A DNA stretch of 64,000 nucleotides from Terana coerulea (GCA_024811115.1 JAKOGH010000812.1:186001-250000); one strand, 5' to 3'; shown: positions 23,937 to 37,205, numbered from the stretch's first letter. Notes: generated by a model from the letters alone, not told the origin. Numbers and translations are program-made.

Positions 23937-24423
23937 GTATGCACGGCAGAGATAGACAATGTTGCAATGGCGCGAGGACGGGATGCAAGGCGGTGGGCGC
24001 CCAAGCGACCGACCCCGCGGACCACAAGCGTAATGTGATGGTCACTTCAAATGCTTGTACGCAGCGTCTAATGAGCAGTAAGTATCAATACTGACCGTAA
24101 CTTACTCTGTCACACGCCGCTTCAATGACTTTTGTGACACCACGTGGGCTCTGCCGGATGCGTGGGCGTCGCCGGCGCGCCCTCAGGCTCCGCGTACCCG
24201 TTGTCGACGTATTTTTGCTCTCACCGCTCACGACGACCACCTGGGGCCTTGTCAAATTTCTGGACCACTTCGTCTTACTCTGGTAGCAAGCTTCCGTGCT
24301 TGACTGCAACTCCTTTCTGGGCTTGCTGGGTCGACTGCACGCAGAATATTCACACCAAACATACTTGTGACACACGAGTTCCAAGAGTCGAGAGGCTGAG
24401 AGGTATAATAGAGGCAGGGTTGG
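23937..24423. other. Divergent intergenic region, unknown protein / LETM1
   Basis: About 490 bases holding both promoters. No coding signal. The motif tataata near 24402 lies just before the LETM1 start and could be a weak TATA element. Confidence 0.4.
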
Positions 24424-25964
24424 ATGATTTCTGCCCTTAGCAGAGATGGCTGGGCTGCAAGGTGCGTCGCGTCACTCTGTCTTAGTGCTGCTCATTCTAA
24501 CAAAGATTCTGTGCAAAGTGCATCTATGACACGCCAGCGGTCCACGGCTGTGTTCATGAAACAAACCAGACCACAGTCGCGCACGCTCATGCTGGCTTAC
24601 AATGTCAACCGAGTCGGACTCCGCCCCCGGATGGGTACCGCATATGGTGCTCTCAGCATGCAGCGGTATTCCAGCTCAGTACCACCCACAGAGAAGGCGG
24701 GGAATGCTTCGGAGGAGATCCCACCGGTAGCCCCTCGAGCCAAGAAACCGAAGTTGGATCTGCGGCCCGCGCCCGTGAAGCCCAAGGCCGCCTCTCCGGC
24801 GCCTCCTGCCCAGGCGGTACCGACCCCGCCCGGTCAAGAAGAGGGTGCCGCCAGTAGTCGTTCTCCGGACTCGAGTCCTACTGCGGGCTCGGATGGTATC
24901 ATTAGCATTGCTAAGCATGATATTGAGGAGGCAGCACAACACGGTATTTTGAAGCCACCGCCGGAAAATGCGAACAAGATAATGAAACTCTACCACCAAG
25001 CGAAGGAGCTCTTCGTACGTTTCAATCTTTCTCTCTATTGATCCTCGGTCGGTGAACTGGTCGACAGAAATTCTATTGGAGGGGCCTTAAGCTGATTAAT
25101 ACTAACCGGAAACGGTCGCATGCAATGCAAGAGCGCGTCAGGAACGGTGGACCTCCACTGACAAGATGGGAAACAAGGTTTATTCAAACGTACAAGCAAG
25201 ACGCTCTCAAGTAAGCTACCCTGCGACTCGTGACCGCTCTATGAGCTCATTTTACCCGTCTACGGTTGAAAAGGTTGATTCCCTTCGCACTGATTATCAT
25301 CATTGCGGAGGAAGTGATTCCCCCTTGTAGTGATGTACGCTCCCTTCATCCTCCCTTCAACATGTATCCTGCCAACGCAGAAGGAGCGCATAGACGCGAA
25401 GAAGCGCGAAAAGGCCGCCGCATGCGCCACCACCATGTCCGAGACGTTTGAGGAGATCAGGCGGCGGAGCCAGGCTGACCCATCGGCGGACACGCAGACC
25501 CTGCTCGACCCCGCCGGTCTGATGGCTATTAGCGGGTGCGCAATCTTCTCCTTGAATGCCGCATCACGTGTCTGATTTCATAGCAACAGCATCCTGGGCC
25601 ACTCGTCCTACGGCTTCGGGGCACTGCGCCTGCGGAGAATCCAGCGCCAGCTGCAGCGGGTGGCGGAAGATGACGCGTTGCTTATCGCGGAGGACATGGG
25701 CAGCAGCTTGTCCGAAGCTGAGACTCGGGAGGCATTGGAGGAGCGCGGCGTGTGCGTATATCACCACCTTGCGCCTCGGGCACCCCAGACTCGGGCTCAC
25801 TGACTGACTTCACTACCAGTTTGACTGATGGGCTCACACCGAGGCAGCTCCAGTCACGTCTCCGATGGTGGCTCAGCAAGGTCAGCCCGACCAAGGCTCC
25901 CGTCGACCCCGTAGCACACCGAGTAGCATTGGTCGCGTCTAGTGGGGTTGGTCGCTTCCAGTGA
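24424..25964 (+). CDS. LETM1/Mdm38 mitochondrial inner-membrane protein
   Basis: LETM1-family proteins support K+/H+ exchange and respiratory-chain biogenesis in the mitochondrial inner membrane. A presequence-like N-terminus rich in Arg/Ser is followed by a Pro/Ala-rich linker, then KIMKLYHQAKELF, KFYWRGLKLINTNRKR, GGPPLTRWETRFIQTYKQD, and the membrane segment RLIPFALIIIIAEEVIPLVV ending in an ILPST turn, all family hallmarks. Then come TQKERIDAKKREKA, ILGHSSYGFGALRLRRIQR and GLTPRQLQSRLRWWL. An extra C near 25319-25324 breaks the frame inside the membrane segment. An alternative start at 24446 (MAGLQ) with an intron from ggtgcgtcg to caaag joins the same frame, so the true N-terminus is unsettled. 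The protein ends at 25964, convergent with Ski3. Confidence 0.88.
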
Positions 25965-26212
25965 AGGCGGTCTTAGCGTACGATAATTGGGTAATTAGAC
26001 GGACTATGGTCCAGAGTAATGACATCGCATCTCCTCTCGCTTTGTAAATTCACATCGTACATGCACACTGTAGCTATTCTTATTACGCTTCTCCTGAGCT
26101 GTCACCCGCCGGGTTTGAAGGTGAAGAGAGCGCTTATTCAATATATACCGCGAAGTCGAAGCGGTTGCGCAGACCCTGAGCGTGGGGATGCGTGGGAGAT
26201 TGATGCCCCCGG

Positions 26213-29200
26213 CTATGCAGTAGAGCTTCGAGAATAGGCGCATGCCCTCCAATTGACGTGATCCCAAGGGGCGAGCATAACAGCGCGCTGGGCAAGAACG
26301 GCTGCGGCCGCTGGATCCGCTTTCGCTGCCGCGACCGCTTGCAGCCCCAGGGATCCCCGCATCTCGTTGTGGGCAACCGAGTCTGCCGACGACGTGCCGT
26401 CGAGAATGGCCCGAGCCGACGTTGGGTCGCTGTCCTGCAGCGATAGGGTCGCCAGTTGCCGTCGGGCTTGTGATCGAGATGGCTCGCGCAGGACCGACTT
26501 TTGGGCCACAGAGACCGCGCCGGCGGCATCACCCTTGGGGGCGAAACGTCAGTGCTATCATGCAGCGGCGCGTCTTGACAGTGACTCACCTGAGCCAGAT
26601 GGTGCTGTACCAACAGGTAGTCTACGTCGCGTCTGGGGTCGCGCTCATGCCGTTGCTCAAGCGGCAGTGCGAGGATTTCGGACAATGCAGCATCAACGAG
26701 GCCCTCGTCATCTGTCAGAATACCCATCCCAGCCAGCGCATTGATTGCCATTAGGTTATCTGGATTTTCCTCGATGCTGCGGGGGACTCGTCAGCCGTGA
26801 CGTTTACGCATTGCAGCTCACGACATGCCTTTGTAACAACTGGCTCTTTGCCTCCTCCCGGCTCTCCTCGGTGCCTAGAGCCCACAGCGCCTGGGCCAGT
26901 AGAACCACGGCATGGCCCTTCAGTTCCGCGCTCGACGCCGCAGCTCCCAGAGCATTCTCGAAAGACGCCACCGCTTCTTGCACGGCGCCCAACCGATAGT
27001 TCGCAACACCTGATCCTAGATGGCACTGGACGACCAGCACGACGGCAGACTCGCTCGCCGTCTCGGCCAGAAGGCCAGTCACCGTCTCGTAAGACTCCAA
27101 GGCACCTGCGTAGTCGCCCATCGAGAGACGGAGCCGACCCACGTTGGCGTGCGCGACGGCGAACTGCTGCTCGATCTGCGCGTCCTCGCTCTCCTCGTAC
27201 GCCGCTTCCAGCAGGCCGATCGCCTCGCCGATCTTCGCGGCCGCGAGCTCAGTGTGGCCGATGCGTTCGCACACGAGCGCAAACAGATGGAGCGCGTTTG
27301 CGTCGTGGGGCCGCTGCTTCACGAACCGATCCATCACGAAGAATGCCGGCGTGAACATCTCCGAAGAGACCTGCCGGTGTGGCAGCGCGTTCAGGCGGTT
27401 GAAGAGCCGTCTGGAGAATGCTATATCGGCGTAGGACTAGAGCGGGTCAATGTTTTCTCTTCTACTCGTGTACCAGGTGCTTACCACTGTGACTGGCAGC
27501 GAGGTTGCATGTTCGAACAGGGCATACTCCTGATCATGATGTCCGTTCCGGGCAGCAACCAACCCCTGACCCACCCAGGCCAGCGTATGATCAGGATTCA
27601 ACACTTGCGCCCTGTAGAAGGCCCTCGTTGGCAAGCTCGACGTCCTCATGATACAGATACAGAAGGCCTAGGTTTGTCCAGGTCGTGAAATTCTGTCGAC
27701 GCCGTCAGCACATCACAACAGTCCATGTGCAAAATACCGACCTTGTTGTCGAGTTCCAGAGCCTTGACATAAGCATGTTGCGCTATCTTCGGGTGCGCGA
27801 GGAAGTAGAGATCGCCGAGCGCATGCCAATATCGGTCGTTCAGAGGGTCGAGACTGACAGCTTCCTTCAAACAGTGGATGGCCTGCTGGCGGGCGGGCTC
27901 GGTCTTCGTTCCGTCCGTTTCCCGACGCGCATGAAACTCCAGAGCCATCGCCAAGTCGTATGAGCCAGCAGCAGCGGCCGTGTCATCCAAGAACCCGAGT
28001 GAGTTGCGGTAACAGTAAGCATGGATCGTCACTTCCAAGAGCGAGCGAGACAACGCAGGTGACGTGCCATCCAGCCCTATCTTAGAACTAACGATGCCAG
28101 TCAATCGCTCGTGAGGGTGGGCAGTGACGAGAGGGATGAGAGCCTCAAGCGTTGAGAGGACCGTCTCTGGCTCGTAGAATGATGAAGTCTTGGAGAGCTC
28201 AAAAAGCGCATCGGCGGCCGTCTTCCAAGCGATGCGACGGAAGCCAGTACTTGTATCTACAACGTTCAGTACAACGTTTATGCTGGCCGCGAACGACGTC
28301 TCTGCTCTCGCAGTGAAGGACGCTGCCAGTTGCGCGCGGCCGAAATCCAGGTGCGTTTGAGCCAGCGCTAATGATACGCGCAGCTCTGAAGGCTGTGCAG
28401 AGAGGATTTCTGAGAAGGCATCGATGGCTTGCTGGTACTGTCCCATTTGGCGGAAAACTTCAGCAAGAAAATATGCGCAGATCCAATCGTCTGGTTTGAG
28501 CTCGCGAGCCCGTTCCAACGCCTTCAAGGCGGGGGCCAAACGTGATGACTTGCTGTATGCTTCTCCGAGTCGGAGCCACGAAAGTGGGTCGCCCAAGTCG
28601 GTCCTCAAGGCGACTTGAAAGGCCTGAATAGCTTGAGGGTAGCGACCGCGGTTCTGTGATTGGTGCCTTAATCCCAAGACCTTACGACAAAAATAGTGAG
28701 ACGCCGTACCAGCTCAACGACGCCGACGGCTTTCCATGCCCAGGCATTCAGCGGCTGATATCTTGTGGTAACAGCCGCGTCGGCTCCTTCTTCCAGCCCA
28801 CCCTCGCCGTCTATTGTCCGTCGGGCGACAACTTCGACGAGGTCCCATTCGCGTTCGTCGGCAAATCCCTCAGCCAGTCGACGAGCTGCTTCGGCCTCCC
28901 GCGGGTCCAGCTCAAACGCCTTTTGGAAGCACTTCGACGCGCGGTTGGGGTCCGCCGGCTCGCGGAAGTCAGCATAGTATATTCCGAGGGAGGTAAACGC
29001 GGGCGCAAAGGTTGCGAAGCGCTTGAGAGAGGTAATGAAGCAGCGGTAACCTTCTTCACGGCTTTCCGGGTCTGCGAAAACAAATTGTCAGGATGTACAA
29101 GCTTCGCTCTTCCATATCCCGCACCTCCCACATCCCAATGACACCGGCCCATACGCCACCAGCACCGCGCTTGGTCATAATCCCGACCTTCGATAGTGTC

Positions 29201-31281
29201 TAAAGTTGCTGCTACGTCTCCCAAATCCTTCGCACCCCGCTCAGGATCCGCTGCCTGGGACCGAGACCAAGAAAACTCCTCTCGAGCGCGCAGCCCGTCT
29301 TCTAAGTCCTCTGGGAGTAACTCCACCACTCGCGCGAATTGGTCGGCAGCTTCGCTCCATTTCTTGGCATATTGTAGAACGTAACCGCGGCCCATCAAGG
29401 AACGGATGTTGTCTGGGTCATCGGTGAGCACCTCGTCGATGATACGGCGGGCACGAGAGTGGTGCTTTGGAGGGAAGAAGTGCACGAGGGCGCTGGAGAG
29501 GACTACGTTGAAAGCTAATCGCACTCTAGGTTGCCGCGAAGCGCGTGTGTTAAGGTTACAACAGAAGTTCACGGAAAATAAACAGGGTACTGACCGAGGT
29601 AGTTTGATTCCCCAGTTTCTTTCCTCTCGTTGGGTGAGTTCGAGACCATCCTCTGCAACTTTAATTGAGTTCACGTAGTCGTCTTCTCGTTGGTATACCT
29701 CAGCGACTATTCGATGTCCAAGTACGGTATCTCCGACACTCGGGAATAGATCCTGCAGGAAGCTTGAGTCGTACAACGCCGGTCATGCATGTATGGCACG
29801 TACCAGAATTGTGTTCGCGTAGTCTTCCTCCGGACCATTCGGCTGAGCATCGCCGTCTTCGGAGTCTGTGTCCAGTCCAATGCCTGCGTAGGCAAAGTAC
29901 GCCGCAATCACCCTAGCCAATGGGACTTCGGGGAACATGCGTACAAATTGAGACAAGGTTGAAAGGTCGTATTCCGCTATCAGGCAAGTCAGATCAAATA
30001 TTGGGGCACGTTGTCAATGGGACCCACCAATGGTTTTCGCATTCTTGGACTCAATGAAGAGCGTCCATGCGAACTCATTAGGAATGTTGATCAAAACCAT
30101 ACCACTGACAAGCTCTTGTACATCCGTAGCGAGCTTCGCTTTCTGCTCTGCAAATTCGTCCGTAGTTGGGATCGCGAAGAGCAGCTGCTGTTTCTGCTTG
30201 AGAAGCTTGGACTCAGTTTCTCTTCGCAACTCGTCTGACGCTGAAGGGTGCCCAAAGATTTCTTGGTACAGCTCAGGAAGCTGCACGCATATAATCAGCT
30301 TAGCGTACAGTAGGAATAGTGTCATTACTTACTCGAGACGCCCCCATACTTCTCTTCCAACTTCACGCTTGATCTGCTCGGGACCAGCTGCTCCTAGACG
30401 GGTCCTGCGTTTCGCAACTTCGCGGTTGTAGGTATCTGTTTCGTCCTTCTCTACAATTGCGACTATCTCCTCTAGAACTGGGAGCGAGTTGTGTATGACC
30501 GACTGCGTCAGGAACGTGGTGCTTGCGTCCGGATTGCTTGCGTCCGGAGGAGGAAGTGTCGAAAGTACTGGGTAAAACACGGAGCCCGGGAGAAGCATGT
30601 ATAGTGTATCAACCAGCTGCTGATTGTCAGTCCATAACCTGATAGAAAGATATGAATTATACCTTCAAGGGCTCCGCTTTATCACGTCGTAGTTGGATCA
30701 GCTTTTGTAATGTCTCCGCACATTTTGTGGCGTCATTTCTACATCCATCGGCCATAATGAGACGCATACAATAGGATGCGCATGAAGGAAAAGACGCACG
30801 CCTTAGCAAACATACGAGCGAGCTTTTCCAAGGACTCGGCGTATTGGTCCCATTTCTGTGCTTTCTCATATACTTTGGTCAGGCCCTATCAGATTTACAA
30901 CTTGTGTAAGAAAAGATGTATAAGAAGAAAGATTCGACCTACTTGCAAAGCCAGGGGCTGGTCTGGACTTAGGCTGATTGCTTTCAGGTACGTCTACTTC
31001 CGCTCAGTTTAGCAGGGATCCTGGCGAGGCAGATGCGAAACACATCACTTGCTCGCTTTGATCTATCTGTTGCAGCTCCAACAAGGCGAGTCCAAGAAAG
31101 ACGTTTCTGAAGAAAGTGTTAGTCTCACAAGATCCCTATGCACATGCAAGTGCACTCACGCATGGTAATTCTCTGGCTCATAGTCCAAGACATCTGAAGC
31201 TGCGGTGCGTGCTTTCTCGTAGTCTTTCTTTCCAAGTGCATCTCTCGCGGCCTTCAACTTGGTCTTCACAATGGCGGACAT
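26213..31281 (-). CDS. SKI3: Superkiller protein 3 (Ski3/TTC37), TPR scaffold of the Ski complex
   Basis: Ski3 is the tetratricopeptide scaffold of the cytoplasmic Ski complex, which feeds mRNA to the exosome for 3'-5' decay. Start at 31281 (MSAIVKTKLKAARDALGKKDYE) with immediate TPRs. A mid-N region has LPELYQEIFGHPSASDE and GMVLINIPNEFAWTLFIESK, typical of Ski3. TPR units are visible throughout, for example IRSLMGRGYVLQYAKKWSEA, PLSWLRLGEAYSKSSRLAPA, WICAYFLAEVFRQMGQYQQA, WHALGDLYFLAHPKIAQHAY and TLAWVGQGLVAARNGHHDQE. The C-terminus ends WRACAYSRSSTA at 26213. About 15 short introns interrupt it; the reading is ~1,400 residues, a normal size. Exons join without obvious large breaks. A small sequence duplication (cttgcgtccgga twice, 30525-30550) lies inside a coding exon. 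Confidence 0.88.
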
Positions 31282-31695
31282 TGAAACGCAGGATCTCGGC
31301 AGGGCATAGACACACTTGCAGTCTTTCACTTCAGGACCCCGAGCGAACAGGTCTACACAAAACATAAATGAGTCAATCCAATTCAGGCAAGTAAGCGAGA
31401 GCTCACAGGTTTACACAAAAAATCAAGGAAAATGCGAATGCGAGGTGAGTGTGGCAAGTATTTCAGTCGCAAACCCAGTGTATTCGCGCGGAACAGTGCC
31501 AAGGGCGCCATGACGCCAATTCTGCTGGATAAGATAACCGCGTGGCCGCCACAATCAGACACTTGCTCGTTCTGTGTTGCACTCAAACTGACCGCCGCTC
31601 GGGCTCATACCGCCTTCCTCTTTGTCCTGCCTCACCGTCATCCTCACTCTGTTGTGGCATTCCCCTCATACTGTGTTACATGCACGTAAGGTAGC
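31282..31695. other. Divergent intergenic region, Ski3 / charged protein
   Basis: About 410 bases with both promoters. No coding exon seen. Confidence 0.45.
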
Positions 31696-33381
31696 ATGGA
31701 ATCATTCTTGACCACTGTCGCTGGGTCGCGGCATCCCATTGCGGTACCATATCCTCTACCCCGCCCATCTCAACCCACGGTGGAGGAGCCCCGCACAGTT
31801 TACAGTGCCGAACAACCTCGACCTCCAGCCTCCTTCTCCAGAATACGTCGAAAGCCTATCGTAACGTACAGGTCGCTCGCGGCGCATGAACAACTGGGGG
31901 CTAGGGTGGAAGGTACCACAGTCATTTACGTTCCACATACGCACACTAAACGCGAGTACGCTGTCCCCATAGATTCTCAGCGACCTAGGGCAAACGGAGA
32001 ACCGAATGGATTACACAAACCCCCACCTTTGAAGCAGGATAAAGATGCACATCCACCCAGGGTTCGACCTCGTGGCCCTCCGTTACCCTTATATCACCCG
32101 CTCGGCGCTCTCGCCCAGTCTCTTCCTGAGCTAGACCCCAGTGATTTTGGGTTGCCCAATCCTATTAGTATTGACGACCATGACGGTTCGCAGGCTCACG
32201 ACCCATCTCGACGCGCTTCTTCACGTACGCGTCGGCCAGCCGCCAAGCTCCGCGACCGCGACCGTGACATGGGCGACGAAGAGGACAGAGCGTTTGCAGC
32301 CAATGACGTGATTGCTATTGTGAACGGCATTACTGCTGCACGGAAAGCGGTAGACCCCTCAACGCGGTCCGCAAGCCCGAGAAAGCGCAGGCCAGCTGCT
32401 CCTGGGGGAGCGGTGGTGGGAAACGAAGACGTAAAGAAGTGGACGAGGCTGACGGTACCTACCCAAATCCCCCCAAACGCGCCAGGATACCTAGAAGTAT
32501 GGCTGCAGGTGCCGTTGCGTCTCCGTTAGCAGGGCCAGTGCTAGCTGCGGACGACGCGGACGTAGACGCAGCTACTGTACGAGATGTCCAAGAAGCAGAC
32601 GAGGCTCGCAGCGACCTCATGGACGGAGATCAACCGAAGCCCATCACGCGTCCGCGGCGCAGAGCGCCTGCGGTGAAGCGCAGAGGCTCTAGTGCGAGCG
32701 AAACGACGACCACGTCCCTCTCTGTGTCTATTGCCGCCAATGGGAAAACTGCGCCTGCCGTTACCGCAGCGAAAGCGGATGAAGAACCCGATCCTGACGT
32801 CGCCATGTCCTTGAACGAAAGTCCAGCAAACCGGGAGGACGAGCTACCTCCCGTTCTGGAGAAGGATGCTGCACCAGCTCCCACGAAGCCAGTAATTCCT
32901 GCGGCACAAGCAGCACCAACACAAGTGGCAGCAGCAGCAGTAGATGACATCCCCATGGACATGGAAGTGGAACAGGAACCCGCTTCTGCAATCCCTCCTG
33001 AATCTTCGTTGAAAGAGCCCGCCAACACCGTTGTCACCTCGAGCGTGAACAATGCAGAGCCCAGTACCCAGCTTCCGAAACTGCCTACGGAGCCCCCCGA
33101 ACTTATCGAGACGCATACTGTCGTGACCGAACCTGCGCTCAGCGGCAAGCTGAACGCCCCCACCATCCCCGATGCTTCTGCCAAACCAGCCGACATCGAC
33201 ATACGACCTCCAAGCCCGCAGGTGTCGCCCAAACCTGCTGAGACGCAGAACAAATCACCAGCGGATACCAAACCACTTTCCCAGCCTACGCTCCCGTCCA
33301 GCCGTCCTAGCCGCTCCTCCACCTTCTGTGCCGCCACCCGACGAGGAGAAAGAGGAAGGCGAGCTTAGCGATGACAGCTAG
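31696..33381 (+). CDS. Low-complexity, charged, probably nuclear protein of unknown function
   Basis: I do not recognise this ~560-residue protein. The N-terminal third has a semi-ordered part (RRKPIVTYRSLAAHEQLG, VEGTTVIYVPHTHTKREY). Further on lie Arg/Lys-rich stretches (RRASSRTRRPAAKL, PRKRRPAAPGG, KRRRKEVDEADGTYPNPPKR) that could be nuclear localisation signals, then a Pro/Ala/Glu-rich disordered tail ending EEKEEGELSDDS. There are no introns. Two one-base frame changes are inferred: in a G-run at about 32404-32413 and near 33296. The acidic ending EEGELSDDS in the shifted frame looks more natural than the Arg-rich ending of the unshifted one. The lack of introns in an intron-rich region is notable. 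Confidence 0.6.
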
Positions 33382-33809
33382 TCCTTTCGTCTCAACACTA
33401 GATACCACTTTCCCCCATGTTTCTCTATTGCTACTTGTCTAAGGGTGTATTGATAGCCGATGTCGTCTCTATCTGGTCTGTATTCTGCTGTAATCTTGTC
33501 TGTATCTCAGTAGTACGCTATCTCTCGATTTTGTTTACGGTATTATGCTATCGCTGTCCTTTGCTTATATATGTTATAGCTTCCACAACTCGCCCCAGTC
33601 GCACAATAGCTGCCAAGTGCATGCGTAGTTGGTTAACTCTAGCTCGTCCTGGTGGTGGTTGTATGTGTATTGGCCGGAAGACGGAATGTGCATGAATCGC
33701 GACAAAGCCTTCAAAATGGTTGTACATAATTGGCGGGTAATAGACTCGTCGTTTGTGTACAGGGATCCTGTTTACAACATCTAAGGACGTGTGATAAAGT
33801 ATCCAATAA
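33382..33809. other. Convergent intergenic region
   Basis: About 430 T-rich bases downstream of two convergent genes; probable 3' UTRs. No gene seen. Confidence 0.5.
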
Positions 33810-35600
33810 TCATATATCAAACCTCCGAACCTCTACACCCCTAGAATCTGCACTGACGATTCTACGTTCATCAAATACGACATGACCCTTGGTCATTATC
33901 CGGTATAGAGCATCGGTCTCCAGGTCCTCGACATCATCATACGGACTTGAGCCCGCCAAAACCTCCGCACCCGTCCCCGCCTCGAGGTCCCACACCCAGA
34001 TGCTCCCGTTTGCGGCTAAGCTAACACACCGGCCGTCCGCCAACGCAAGCGCAGTGACTGGACCTATCTGGCCGTGCAACGAGCGCACATAGTTGAGCTT
34101 TGGAGTGGATGACCCTGAAACGGAGGACGGGAGATATAATCGATACAACTGGAGCGAGTTGGCGGAATGCAACCTCGAAGCGATGTAGCCGGACGATGGG
34201 GATGATGTGGAGGATGAGTCTGAAGCATCGTCGCTGTCCGTTGGAGTAGGTGGTGTCGGGAGAGGGTCGCCAGGAGCTAGCACAACCCATTTGCCGTCCG
34301 TCTGCGTGTCAGACACTCGAGCGACTTTGCGGCCCCACTGCTCACGCATTAGGCGGAGTTTATGCTCGTCTATCCATCCCGAAGGAACGTCGAACGCACG
34401 GACTGTCCTTGACGAGGACACCATTATCGTTGATCGCGCAGTTGTGATAATAAGCTCCGTCGCACCAATACTCCAATGCTCTGGAAACACGGGGACGGCA
34501 AAGACGACAACGAGCTTGTAGTTGTTGTCGGTAGATGGTGTAAGTACTATTGAGCTTGGTGGATGGGAGGTGAAGGAGGATAGCGTGTGCTTGTGGGTTA
34601 TCACACCGGAAGATAGATCGTACAGTGAAAGCTGGAAAGACTGAGACAGGGTCGCCAGCAGTTGTCCATGGAACGCCGCCTGGATAATCGGCGTTGTGCG
34701 GGGTACACCTATTGCTGGCAGATACGCCATGCATCGAGAGGATTGTGTGGGTTGGTGGTGATTCACTGAGAAAATGATGAGTTCTCCCGTCGAGAGAAAG
34801 GTCGCAAGCCGGACATGGTGTCGGTCGGCCGGGGGTGATTGGTCTAAAGCAATAGTGGTAATCTCAGTGGTAGCCTGAGAGCGAGGTGTCTGGCACGACA
34901 AGTAGTGGGTTCCATGCAACGATGACACAAGGAAAAGTTCTGGATGCGGAGAGCCTGTCTTCTGGGCTGCAACAGTGAGGGATCCAGCCAGCACTACGTG
35001 GCTGCTGTGAGCGTAGTGTGAACTATGTGAGCCGCGTAAAGGTGCTTTGAGGTTCTGGGTGAAGTCGTTCCACAGAGCAGCGTCCTAAGAGTGCAAGATA
35101 GCTCAGTTACGAATGAAAGAGCACAAGAGATACTTCGTGCTTACCATTCCGCCAATTAGAGCTGATGCGAAACATCCACTTCCAGTCTCTGAAATCTTCG
35201 GCGAGATGATGCTTTGCTCTGCCGGGCAAAGGCTTGGTCTCTCGTCCGTCGCTTCTTCCAACGAACCCTCTTACTCCTCGCAGCCGTGTACGTCCATACT
35301 CATCAAGATAGAGCCTCTTCCACAGCTAACTCGGCCAGTAACGTTCAGCGTCATGGTTCTCGGACTGTGCTCCAGAGGACCAAATACCTGGTTGTCGAGG
35401 GCTAGGCGAGACCAGTCTCTACTAACGTGCTGGACGTTGCAGAGATCGTTGTACGCGAGATATGAAAAGATCACCAGGAGTATCTCGTCGTAAAGGGCGT
35501 TGAAGGGTGAGTGCGCCGCAGTGCCAGTTCGTGGAGATGGCGCGCCAGGAGCTCGCTTTGCTTCAGGGATAGGAGCTGGTGATAGGGGCCGCTTCGACAT
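33810..35600 (-). CDS. F-box protein with C-terminal beta-propeller-like region
   Basis: Probable substrate adaptor of an SCF ubiquitin ligase. Start at 35600 (MSKRPLSPAPIPEAKR). The F-box follows: FNALYDEILLVIFSYLAYND, VQHVSRDWSRLALDNQ. An intron (gtatttgg to gagttag) joins LDNQ to LWKRLYLDEYGRTRLRG. Another intron joins WRNG to DAALWNDFTQNLKAPLRGSH. The rest is one long exon with WD40/propeller-like strands: VRLATFLSTGELIIFSV, IQAAFHGQLLATLSQSFQLS, KLVVVFAVPVFPEH, GPVTALALADGRCVSLAANG, SIWVWDLEAG, KGHVVFDERRIVSAD. It ends at 33810. The F-box is clear; the propeller is inferred from spacing of strand motifs and may be degenerate. It shares a ~315-base divergent promoter with WDR83. Confidence 0.8.
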
Positions 35601-35915
35601 TCTTTGAACACCGAAGAGGCGTGAAGTGCTGTAAGATCCAGAGTGTGTATGAGCGAGCGATGCGCGAGGGGTGAAATGAGGTGCTCTGACTAAGTGGTCA
35701 CTTCATCATTGGATGGAGTAAGCCGAGTAAGTAGCGGTCGCTGATGGCGATCACAATGCCTTGTGATCGGGTAACCAACGCCTACAATCGCCTACTTACT
35801 TCTCACATCCCTCAGTCACTGGTTACACCTCTCCCTCTTACACCACCCATCTCTGTCCAGGAAACCCGCAAAGTGGAAGCATAGCTGAGATTCAGTTGCC
35901 CAAACCCAACCACGA
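35601..35915. other. Bidirectional promoter, F-box / WDR83
   Basis: About 315 bases between two divergent start codons. No clear TATA box. Confidence 0.45.
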
Positions 35916-37102
35916 ATGGTAATGGCTTCTACTAGTGGGCCGACTGCGCTTGCCCGGAACCTTCACGCGACTCTCAGCAATCACAAAGGGCCAGTCCATG
36001 TTGCCCGCTACGCCAAGGGCTCAGCAAAATACATCCTATCTGGAGGTCAGGACCGAACTGTGCGCCTTTGGAACCCTGCCATTGGTACAGAAATCAAGGT
36101 CTATGCCGCACACGGTTACGAGGTACTGTCTCTGACTGTGTGAGTGCAGTATTTCTTGTTTCTCCGTGCAATCTGTCATGAACTTGACTGTAGACTACCC
36201 TCGAAACTGTGATTCAGGTCCCACGACAACAACAGGTTTGCATCTTCTGGAGGCGACCGGTCAATATTCGTATGGGATGTCTCAACCGGCGCAACTATTC
36301 GAAGGATAGCGGGGCATATGGGAAAGATCAACGCGGTTGAATTCAACGAAGATGCGAGCGTAGTTGCAAGTGGGTCTTTCGACTCCACTGTAAGACTCTG
36401 GGACCTTCGGTAGGTCCTTGAATTGCTGTTCGGGCGTTCGATGATCCAACACATTCATCTTGCCAGGTCCCAAAATCGCCAACCCATACAGGTACTGGAG
36501 GAAGCCAGAGACGCAGTACAAGCTCTTCATGTAGGGCATGGGTACATCATGGCGGGCTCTGTCGACGGCTCTGTCCGCACGTACGATTTGCGAATGGGGC
36601 AGCTGCGGTCAGACTTCATTGGACGTAAGTCTGTTGTCCCTGCATTCTGGAGGTACCTTACCCCGTACACAGAGCCTGTCACTGCGGTTACACCAACCAA
36701 AGACGGCCAAAGTTACCTGGTGACAACCTTGGACTCTCACGTCCGCCTTATGGACGCCGCCACCGGGAAGCTACTGAATGACTTCACGGGTCACAAAGTG
36801 GAAGGTTATCGATGTAGGTCCGGATTTGGTCACGGAGAAGCAAGTGTCATCTGCGGCGACGAGGACGGTATGATTTGGGCGTGGGACCTACTGGATGTAT
36901 GTGACTCCGCGTCGTGTTTCGTACAGAAGCCCTTATTTATCGTATATCTTAGGCTACGCCACTCCCACCAAGCCCACCACCCAAAGTTCATAGCGGCGTA
37001 GTATTGTGGGTCGAGCACCACCCTATCGACGACGGAGAGATGATTTCTGCAGGCGCAGACGGTACAGTCAAAGTGTGGAGACATCCGAACCTTGCAGCAT
37101 GA
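35916..37102 (+). CDS. WD40 protein WDR83/Morg1
   Basis: WDR83 (MAPK organizer 1) is a seven-blade WD40 scaffold linked to MAPK signalling and to spliceosomal complexes. Start at 35916 (MVMASTSG). Blades seen: HKGPVHVARYAKGSAKYILS with DRTVRLWNP; GYEVLSLTV then SHDNNRFASSGGDRSIFVWD; GKINAVEFNEDASVVASGSF with STVRLWDLR; DAVQALHVGHGYIMAGSVDG; PVTAVTPTKDGQSYLVTTLD; KVEGYRCRSGFGHGEASVIC with EDGMIWAWDL; and, after an intron, HSGVVLWVEHHPIDDGEMIS with ADGTVKVWRHPN. It ends at 37102. Four or five short introns have normal splice sites and the reading frame is intact across all of them, one of the few conserved genes here with no frame break. Confidence 0.88.
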
Positions 37103-37205
37103 GAAAACGTCAGTTTTGGTGAGTGCCCCTACCATGCCGATTTTACGGCTCATGCTCATCATTTATCAGGCTGCTAGTCTTTTGACTTACGTCTGACTTA
37201 TATAG

